DNA of 64,000 bases, taken from the NCBI GenBank assembly GCA_007644065.1, contig VJWN01000034.1:67107-131106 (forward strand). Direction: 5' to 3'. The notes under the pieces are model-generated. The model ran no database searches. It saw only the letters and a list, made by a program, of their open reading frames with translations, and was not told the origin of the DNA. The DNA is from Margaritispora aquatica. Lineage: Eukaryota > Ascomycota > Leotiomycetes > Helotiales > Discinellaceae. Shown piece after piece: positions 56,338-64,000 of this stretch (the stretch's first letter is position 1; each line of letters starts with the position of its first letter). Both the position numbers and the translations under genes were made by a program.

Positions 56338-57514
56338 CATCTCTGATGTGTCGGATGATCTGATCTGATTTGTTGGGTTGGTGTGATTGGTTTGGATTCT
56401 AATGGTGTGGATGAAAGGTGGAGAGATGGCGCGGATCTGATTAGATGTGGTTTAGATTATCGTACCTAGTCTCCGTGAGACGGCGATGCTTGTGGACTAG
56501 GAAGGTGGAATTTTACCAATGGGGTGACACTATTAGTGCTGGGATCTTTCGAAATTTTGATAGTGGGGAATTGCACATTGCTTTTGAGGATGTTCCCGTC
56601 CATCGGTTACGGTTCTTCAAATGGGTCTTTGGTGAGCAAGACAGAGTGAGAGGAATTGCACATTGCTCTTCTTCTTGGTCTTTCTTGGGTGGCTTTTTTC
56701 TGCTTGATGAGAGAAAGAGAGACTCCGAAGTCGCTGTCTGTTCTTGCTTGGCTGGTGGTTTGGATACCCCCACAAGTACTGTAGATCATGAGTGGATTAA
56801 GGTACGTACAGATGCTTCTTTTTTTGCTTGGTTATTGATGTTAGTTGTGGTGATGGTCTGGTTGTGAGGATTTGGTAGGTTAATGAGAAGCAAAGGAGCT
56901 TCTGGTATCGTTTGGTGCTGAATGAGTTTATCAGTATTTCGGTCTTGCCCTTCGATATTGGTATATTGCGTTGGCATGTCAAACAATATAACGACCATTT
57001 GCGCAGCTGTTGATGTCAACAATGACAGATAAAAGCCAACATGAAGATTATCTATTGATCAGATTAGATCCAGCTGGCGGATATTGAAAAGCACCCCATG
57101 GCGTCCATAATCCACTCATTCCTCCACCACCAACACGGCACATCACATCCTTACCTAGAGTGGGTTTCAACCTGCCAAGGCATTCATATGCACACCAGAG
57201 CTTCCATGTAGCCAATTACAGCAACAAAAGCCATATTCCATCCGGTATGGCGCCCATAGTTTTCGTCTTCCTCCTCCGGTTTTTACCTAACTATTGCAAG
57301 CTTGTCCTCGGGCCGCATGAGTGAGTTATTACATGTGGATATACAGGCCTAGTGACTGCACGAGAGAAGCTAGAGCCAGCTCCCTGGGTTGGGTCCGCAA
57401 TGCATAGGTGGGTCTCAGTTGAGAGTACTAGTATCCGAGGTTCGCCTGCATTTCAAGCATGAGCTTCTGTGCATTCTGTGGTACATTGTGTGTTCGAATC
57501 GACAATCCGCAAAG

Positions 57515-59545
57515 ATGACGCTCACTTCTCGCTTCAGGACAAAGTTCACTCGACAGAACACTGAGAGTGCCATCACACCAATTGAAACATCATTGGGAAA
57601 TCGGGATGAGAAGAATCCTGGACACGTCGCTACTGGTTCTGGCGGGGACGATAACATCTCGCCTCATGTCCGTCAAGATCCTGGTTCAGAAGGTGTGTTG
57701 GAAAAAGATCTCCTCCCGAGTGAAGATGCACAGAATGGAGTTCAGAAGATCGAGGCTATTACTTTGACATGGACGAAACCTATGTTGATCCTCATGTTCT
57801 GCTTGTAAGTTCCTTACGCCGATGTATGCACAAATATTAACTAAATAGGATGTGGCTTCTCTACATGACCAATGCATTACAATCATCCATCTTGAACAGT
57901 TTGGTTCCATTCGCTACTAGCGAGTTCGATACTCATTCTCTGTTGACTGCTATCTACATTGTCTCCAACGCCATGACAGCAGCGCTATATATTCCGCTCG
58001 CCAAGATTTTGGATCTCTGGGGAAGAGCTGAGGGGTTTGCATTGATGATTGCGTTTGCTACATTGGGATTGATTCTCATGGCTACGAGTAATGGAATTAC
58101 TACTTTCTGCGTTGCCCAGGTACGATCGCAGCAGTTTTCAAAAGAATCCGCTAATCAAATAGGTCTTTTACTCTATCGGTTTTGGAGGCCTCACTTACAG
58201 CATTGATGTTATGACTGCAGATGTGTCGAAGCTCAAGAACAGAGGATTGGCATATGCTTTCACTTCCTCGCCATATATGATTACTGCTTTCTTGGGACCC
58301 AAGGCTGCAGATAGTTTTTACTACCATGTCAGTTGGCGATGGGGATTCGGTGTTTTTGCTATTGTTCTGCCGTTTGTCGCATCACCTATGTTTGTGCTGT
58401 TGAAGTATAATGAGAAGAAAGCCAAGGCTCAAGGACTATTGGTCAGGGAGAAGAGTGGCAGGACTTTGGGACAGAATCTGTGGCATTATACCATGGAATT
58501 TGATCGTATGTCCCCATTCAACCTTATCCAAATCCCAAACAAAGACAACGCTAACAGATCCAGTCTTCGGCGTATTCCTCTTCGCGTCAGGTTTCACCGT
58601 CTTCCTTCTCCCCTTCACACTCGCAGAAACTGCCCCTAACGGCTGGAAAACCCCCTACATAATCGCCATGATTGTCGTTGGTTTCGTCACTCTCGCCATC
58701 TTCTCTCTATATGAAGGCTTTTTCGCACGACACCCCTTCCTCGACGCTAAGCTTCTCGCAAACCGCACTGTGATCGGTGCCTGTCTGCTGGACGCTACAT
58801 ATCAAGTCTCCTACTACTGCTGGGCCTCATACTTCACCTCCTTCCTGCAAGTCGTCAACAACCTCACTCTCGCCGAAGCCGGTTACGTCTCCAACACCTT
58901 TGACGTGGTCTCCGGACTTCTCCTCCTATTCGTCGGCTTCGCCATCCGCAAGACTGGCCACTTCAAATGGCTCCTCTACTTCGCTGTCCCACTTTACGTT
59001 CTTGCTCAAGGCTTGATGATCTACTTCCGCCAACCAGGAGGCTATATAGGATATATCGTCATGTGCCAGATCTTTATCGCCGTCGGTGGATCCATCTTCA
59101 TCATCTGTGAGCAGGTCGCTATCCTGGCTGCATCAGACCATCAGCACATTGCTGCTGTGCTGGCATTGCTGTATGTCATGGGCAATATTGGTGGTGCGAT
59201 TGGCAATGCGATCTGTGGTGCTATTTGGACGAATACGTTCCCCAAGGCATTGATGATGTATCTGCCTGAAGAGGCTCTGGCGGATTTCGATAACATTTAT
59301 GGAGATTTGGCTACGCAGTTGAGTTATGAAGTTGGGAGTGAGACGAGAATTGCGATTCAATTAGCGTAGGTTTCTCTCCTTCTTGGCGGTTATATTTTGG
59401 CTAATGGTGTGATAGATATGGCTACGCACAAAAGCGTATGTTGATTGCAGGCACAGCAGTCATTTCGCTAGCTTTCGTCTACATCTTGCTGATTCGCAAT
59501 ATTGATCTGAGGAAAGTACCTCAAGTCAAGGGAACTGTTTTCTGA
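57515..59545 (+). CDS. Siderophore iron transporter, MirB/SIT family (MFS)
   Basis: Five exons, 57515-57804, 57849-58119, 58163-58505, 58558-59365 and 59416-59545, encode 613 residues, the usual SIT length. A hydrophilic N-terminus of about 90 residues is followed by WLLYMTNALQSSILNSLVPFATSEF and SIGFGGLTYSIDVMTADVSKLKNRG, which match the SIT family. Later marks are LLDATYQVSYYCWASYFTSF and AAVLALLYVMGNIGGAIGNAI, then AYGYAQKRMLIAG after the last splice. These proton symporters import ferric siderophores (for example triacetylfusarinine C or enterobactin types) through the plasma membrane. The type of siderophore cannot be told. Two iron-GATA boxes upstream fit repression under high iron. It is the first gene of a rightward series that includes an SDR, an APH-like kinase and a Zn2Cys6 factor. 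Confidence 0.92.
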
Positions 59546-60801
59546 GTGGATGGTTGTTTGGTATTAATTGGAAACGAATGGAGTGGGAGAGGGTTGATGT
59601 ATTTGGTGGTGGCATTTGATGTTGTTGATAATGTCGAAAATTACGAAAATTGGGCGAGTATTAGTTGGTGATTGTATATCCGCTAGAGCAAAGATGTGGA
59701 TAAGCTGGGAGTAATATATATCTATTAGAGTACTTTATATACCCTACACTCTTTCTTTACTTAAGTTTTGTTCCTCCGACTTGGAATACTACCTATTTGT
59801 AATTCGCTTATTCTAGTATTAGTTGCTTATTCTAGTATTAGTTCACAATTTATTGGCATGAATTAAATCATTCTTGCCGACTTTCAACTTCTATTCCACT
59901 ACTTTACTAGATCAATCGAAAGAGTTGCCTGAGCTCCACAAGTCTTAGCTTGAACGAGCATGTATAGTAGCACTTGTGTTCAGCTGTCATTCTCTTCCGG
60001 ACTGACGGATTTCCTGATTAGGAAAGCCGAAGCTGACATGTGTGACGAAATATTTTGTGGGGTTCGCACTGAGCTCTGGCTCTCGTGTTTGTTCTGTTGA
60101 TTCTTTTCAATGATTTGCTATATTTTTAAATGGCGAGTCTATGCAGACGTGAATAGATATAGATAATCGAATCCGAACACAGAATATATTGTAGCCAGCA
60201 ATATATTGCCAGCAGAAGAATGAATTCATACAGAAAGGAGGGGGTTAATTCGCACAAGCCTCCAAACAAAAACTACCCCGCATCGCCACATCCGTAACCC
60301 AAGCTGAAGAAAACAGAATATTTCCCGCTTCGACCCTCAACCCCTCCATCATGCACATACATCATGCAGGCGACCTTAGAGATGTTCTTGTCAATCCAAT
60401 CAAGGGGTCTCAAGCACACGCGACAGCGTTCGTCTCCAAAGTTGTGAGAGAAGACACTTTATGGCACATATGCGGTGTAAACTACTGTCGGTATGTCAGC
60501 GTTTAAGAGGGAGTCATGCTGGCGGAACTACAGACGTAGGTAGGAATGAGACTAGGGAGATAAGTAGCGGTTGCGGATATAAGCTTCCTTGTGGACAAGT
60601 GAGGGGAGTGGAGAGTGCATAAAGACAAGAGGCTCGAAGCATTGATCAGCGTTATCCAACCTTTATTTTTCTCCCCCAAAGCTTGTAGTTTACCACTTCT
60701 CGACATTCTTCTTGACTACTATTTTTGTATCAAATCATTGAGCTCAGTACATCAGATTTGAGTCTACTAGTGAAGTGAGCCGAGCTAAGAACACACTCAA
60801 G
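59546..60801. other. 1.26-kb spacer before the SDR gene
   Basis: AT-rich with a TTCTAGTATTAG duplicated sequence near 59812-59842. The right end should contain the SDR promoter. No coding exon is supported. Confidence 0.5.
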
Positions 60802-62002
60802 ATGAGCCATACTCTCCGTGTCCTACCCCGCTTCACTCGTCGTTGTCTTTCACTCAATACAAAGACAACTCAAGTACCTATTATCGCTCGCTCATTCTCT
60901 GCTCTTCGTCCTCTAGCAAGTCCTACCCCGATCAAGAATTCATCTGGTTTGTCCACCTCCTCTATACTCAACATCACGTTTTTCGCAATATACGTAAATA
61001 TTACTAACACTACTTCAGCCCCTACAGTAACTGGAAACTCCATCCCAAATAAAGAAGGCACAGATTCATACTTAGGCACATCAAATCGTCTACCGGAATT
61101 CAATCTCTCGGGCAAAGTTGTAATTGTCTCTGGTGCAGCAAGAGGGTTAGGATTGGTACAAGCGGAAGCCCTTCTCGAAGCTGGTGCCATTGGTATCTCT
61201 ATATCCTCCCAGTCCTTATATAAGAACTAATAATCCCAGTCTACGCACTCGATCGGCTCCCAACTCCCTCTCCGCAATTCAGCACAATCCAATCCCGCGC
61301 CGAAACCACACTTTCCACATCCCTTCACTACCGACATCTTGACGTGCGGGACGTCTCAAAATTAAACACAATCGTCGAGGAAATAGCCACTAAGCATGGC
61401 CGTCTAGATGGTCTCATTGCAGCTGCCGGTATTCAGCAGGAGACGCCTGCGCTTGATTATAGTGCTGAAGATGTCGATCGTATGATGGGCGTTAATGTGA
61501 CAGGTGTGTTCATGACTGCCCAAGCGGTCGCGAGGCAGATGGTTAGATTGGAGTGCCAGGGGAGTTTAGTGTTGATTGCTAGTATGAGTGGAACTGTTGC
61601 TAATCGGGTATATTATTCTTTTCCTGTTCTTCCTCCTCACTTTCCACTCTCAAAAGCGAAATAAGCGAGATTTCAACTTACACCTTCAAGGGTCTCATCT
61701 GCCCTGCCTACAACGCTTCCAAAGCCGCAGTGCTACAACTCTCTCGAAATCTAGCCGCTGAATGGGGTCAACATGGTATCCGCGTCAACACTATCTCGCC
61801 TGGGTACATCGTCACAGCGATGGTGGAGAATTTGTTCGTGACGTTTCCGGAAAGGAGAGAGGAATGGCCGAAACAGAATATGTTAGGGAGGTTGAGTAGG
61901 CCTGAGGAGTATAGAGGTGCTGCGGTCTTTTTGGTTAGTGATGCAAGTAGTTTTATGACCGGAAGTGATTTGAGGATTGATGGGGGACATTGTGCTTGGT
62001 GA
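60802..62002 (+). CDS. Short-chain dehydrogenase with probable mitochondrial leader
   Basis: Four exons, 60802-60946, 61019-61192, 61240-61607 and 61691-62002, encode 332 residues. The first intron (72 nt) is in frame and could be retained, but has a good branch site (ACTAAC) and acceptor. The N-terminus (HTLRVLPRFTRRCLSLN, then ARSFSALRPLASP) is rich in Arg and Ser without acidic residues, like a mitochondrial targeting sequence. The SDR core follows: VVIVSGAARGLGLVQAEAL, IAAAGIQQE, IASMSG, YNASKAAVLQLSRNLAAEWG and RVNTISPGYI, ending in DGGHCAW. It is of the sorbose reductase/D-arabinitol dehydrogenase class, as the gene at 16676-17728, but only this one has the leader. The substrate is not known. 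It lies between the siderophore transporter and an APH-like kinase on the same strand. Confidence 0.88.
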
Positions 62003-62298
62003 GGTGCAAGTGAGTTGGTAAAAGTTGGGACGTGTCGGTTGGATTGTTTGGATTGTACCGTGTTCGGTGAAAGGAGAAATGTTGTAGAAGCTCATTGAAT
62101 AGAGAGGAGTAGGATTGAGTGGAACTGTACGAAGTGTGAATGAGGCGAACTAAACTCGCCTGATCCCACTCGTCGCTTCCTTTCAATTTCATTGTTTAAC
62201 TTCATCGTCATTTCCTCCTGCATGAATCTCTACCTAACACTATACCTTTCAAGTTTCTCATCATAAAGACGAAACCAAATCAAATAAAACACAACACA

Positions 62299-63219
62299 AT
62301 GTCTCATTCCGAGATCCCTCCCAGGCAAATTCTCACCCCCTCGATCCTCCCGAAAGCCAACAAAGTCATCTTCTCCGACGCCTCATTCTTCACGTCAAAC
62401 CCCCCATCCCTTCCAACACCCACTGACATTCGGGAAAATAACAAACCAGGGCCCACCACTCATCAATCCAAATTCGCCTACTTCCCCAGTCTGAATCTAT
62501 GTGTCAAGTACGGTCCCAACGTCACAGTAGCAGAAGGACAATGTCTTTGGGCTGTCAGGTATTTGTGTCCGAGTGTACCGGTTCCAGAGATCTATGCCTG
62601 GTGTGAAGACCAGGGAGAGACGTTTCTCTACATGCAGTTCATTCAAGGGAAGACGTTGAAGGAGGAATGGAGCGGGTTGGAGGATGAGGAGAGATATTTC
62701 GTTTGTACACAGTTGAGAAAGATCTTTGATAATTTGAGATCATTGAAGCAAGATCCTAGTGATCTATTTATTGGTTAGTTTGTCGAGGTGTTTGGAATTA
62801 CGCTGATGGAACTAGGTACAATCAACCGCCAACCAGCACAAGACCACACATTCGCTTCCAATCCTCCAAAGGGTATATTCACTACGGTCCCCGAATTTCA
62901 CACATGGTTTTCTGGCGTTGAACCTACAAACCTCGACTGTCCATGGCGGTTGGGTCTTCTAGATAACTCACCTATCGTTTTCACACACGCGGATCTGAGT
63001 CGCAATAATATCATGATCTCATGGGAGAATGAGACACCTCGAATCGTTGCAATTTTGGATTGGCATCAGGCTGGTTGGTATCCGGCACCATGGGAGTTTT
63101 ATAAAACGGTTTGGAGGATGACTACAGGAGGTTGGAAAATGGGCCTTATTTTGGAGTTTTTGGAGGCTTTTAGGGGTGGTGTCTGTTGGAAAAAGTTTAT
63201 GGATAAGTTTGGTAATTGA
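62299..63219 (+). CDS. APH-family phosphotransferase-like protein
   Basis: Two exons, 62299-62773 and 62816-63219, with a 42-nt intron encode 292 residues. It shows the aminoglycoside-phosphotransferase/choline-kinase fold: CVKYGPNVTVAEGQCLWAV with the ATP-binding Lys, PEIYAWCEDQGETFLYMQFI for the hinge, the catalytic loop FTHADLSRNNIMISW, and the metal-binding ILDWHQAGWYPAPWEF in place of DFG. The catalytic Asp and Asn are both present, so it may be active. Such proteins are numerous in filamentous fungi and their natural substrates are mostly unknown; antibiotic resistance should not be assumed. The start is the first ATG and no signal peptide is seen. It follows the SDR by under 300 bp. 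Confidence 0.87.
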
Positions 63220-63755
63220 GTAGTGTTAGTATTGGTATATTATAGTGAAGTATTTCATACTTTGAGTTCTGTATAACTGTTTAGTCGACTTGATAGATTT
63301 TGTTTTATCTTTCTCTACCATCATTTCTAGTATAAAGCTCGCTCAAATCAAGTCATAAACTAGACGCGCTCTTACATTATGAGACTCTATTCAATAGAAT
63401 TGCTCCCATATGTGTTCTCGTTGTCGTTGAGGTTTATGTTTATATTCTGTGTTTAGCGAGACACACTGAACTCTGCTGAAGGAAAGAATGCAAAGACTCA
63501 AGATAGCAAATGTTACTCATCTTATACTCAGTTTTTTTATTGTCTTCTAAGACCATATACTCTCAAGATTAAAATCCAAAGAGAGAGAGACAGAGATAAA
63601 TACGAATCCGATCCATTCCGTCAGCCGGGATTCGGAAACCCGAACCCCGCCACTCTCTTTTATGACCTCCCAACACCCACCTCCATTCTCCGGACTCAAA
63701 ATCTCAATTCCGCCGTCAATTTCTTATACCTGTATGTCAAAGTCACTTGCGAATC
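63220..63755. other. Spacer between APH-like and Zn2Cys6 genes
   Basis: A 536-bp promoter-like spacer. It is AT-rich at first, with a purine GAGA stretch near 63580. No gene seen. Confidence 0.5.
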
Positions 63756-64000
63756 ATGGCTAGCACACCCTCTTCGAATTCAAAAACCGGTTCGGTCCCG
63801 TTGAAAGCCGCGCAATATGGACGGGCGTGTGCCGGATGTGCGAAAGCGAAATGTAGATGCTTGACGAGGAGTGGAAGTGTGGCTTGTGAAAGGTGAGTGA
63901 TTGTTTGATGGTAAGACTCTGTTGAGACAGGTTCTGATGTTGGTTAGATGTATAAGACTAAAGATATCTTGCGTTTCGTCCGATATTACGAGGAAACGAG
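63756..64000 (+). CDS. Zn(II)2Cys6 transcription factor, N-terminal part (cut by window end)
   Basis: Two exons, 63756-63892 and 63948 to the window end, are visible; the rest lies outside. The DNA-binding cluster is intact across the splice: CAGCAKAKCRCLTRSGSVAC and then ERCIRLKISC, giving C-x2-C-x6-C-x8-C-x2-C-x6-C. This is the Gal4-type binuclear zinc cluster, found only in fungi, in regulators of metabolism and gene clusters. A short Ser/Thr-rich N-terminus precedes it. Its position after the siderophore transporter, SDR and kinase genes makes a local regulatory role possible, but this is only inferred from position. The missing C-terminus would show the middle homology region. Confidence 0.9.

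Larger units (their letters stand above)
54507..57514. other. 3-kb divergent region between F-box-like and siderophore transporter genes
   Basis: No gene is firmly supported. Open frames at 54540-54908, 55673-56053 and 56445-56867 have no recognisable motif and poor composition. Two perfect ATCWGATAA sites lie at 56152-56160 and 56329-56337, with further ATCTGAT-like sequence near 56355-56375 and 56435. A near-identical 16-base direct repeat (GGAATTGCACATTGCT) occurs near 56568 and 56652. Confidence 0.5.

Noticed and set aside
55673..56867. Plus-strand open frames of 126 and 140 codons upstream of the siderophore transporter
   Set aside because: No homology, no signal or domain, and a region better explained as promoter with GATA boxes.
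1..64000. CRISPR array, insertion sequence, retroelement or viral segment
   Set aside because: No spaced direct repeats of array type, no transposase, reverse transcriptase or integrase motif and no long terminal repeats were seen. The repeats present are microsatellites.

Overview
The window is nuclear DNA of a filamentous ascomycete. Genes have short spliceosomal introns (about 40-90 nt, GT-AG with CTAAC/CTAAT-like branch sites near the acceptor). Intergenic DNA is moderately AT-rich and full of (AGGT)n, (GGAT)n and (CTTACTCA)n microsatellites, and the families are typical of Pezizomycotina (Spt5, DUF1769, Atg28-like, siderophore transporter, Zn2Cys6 factor). Gene style and intergenic repeats suggest Leotiomycetes/Helotiales, perhaps Sclerotiniaceae; that placement is inference, not read from a marker gene. 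No transposon, CRISPR array, viral segment or operon was recognised. I rebuilt 22 protein genes (one of them broken, one cut by the window end) and one tRNA; exon joins were accepted only where phases and total length agreed.

Region 1 (1-19 kb) is mostly housekeeping: a DUF1769 protein, the elongation factor SPT5, a quinone oxidoreductase, a WDR68/DCAF7-type WD40 protein with a long disordered N-terminus, phosphopantetheine adenylyltransferase (CAB4), an F-box protein with a GC-AG intron, and a polyol-type short-chain dehydrogenase.

Region 2 (19-37 kb) holds a coiled-coil protein resembling Atg28, a 4-kb microsatellite-rich gap that contains the pyruvate kinase promoter, pyruvate kinase (with a predicted 3-nt exon), a membrane protein with two CSTC knuckles, a large kelch-BTB protein resembling fission yeast Ral2, and a 1-Cys peroxiredoxin.

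Region 3 (37-64 kb) is more accessory: a DHA1 drug/polyamine transporter, a pantothenate-type (Liz1-like) transporter interrupted by an in-frame TAG, two neighbouring Ser/Thr-rich secreted proteins sharing their two ends, an intron-containing tRNA-Asp, a ten-exon RING-H2 protein, a zinc alcohol dehydrogenase, a second F-box-like protein, and a rightward series of siderophore transporter, mitochondrially targeted SDR, APH-like kinase and Zn2Cys6 regulator. Two perfect ATCWGATAA iron-GATA boxes lie upstream of the siderophore transporter, the clearest regulatory signal in the window.
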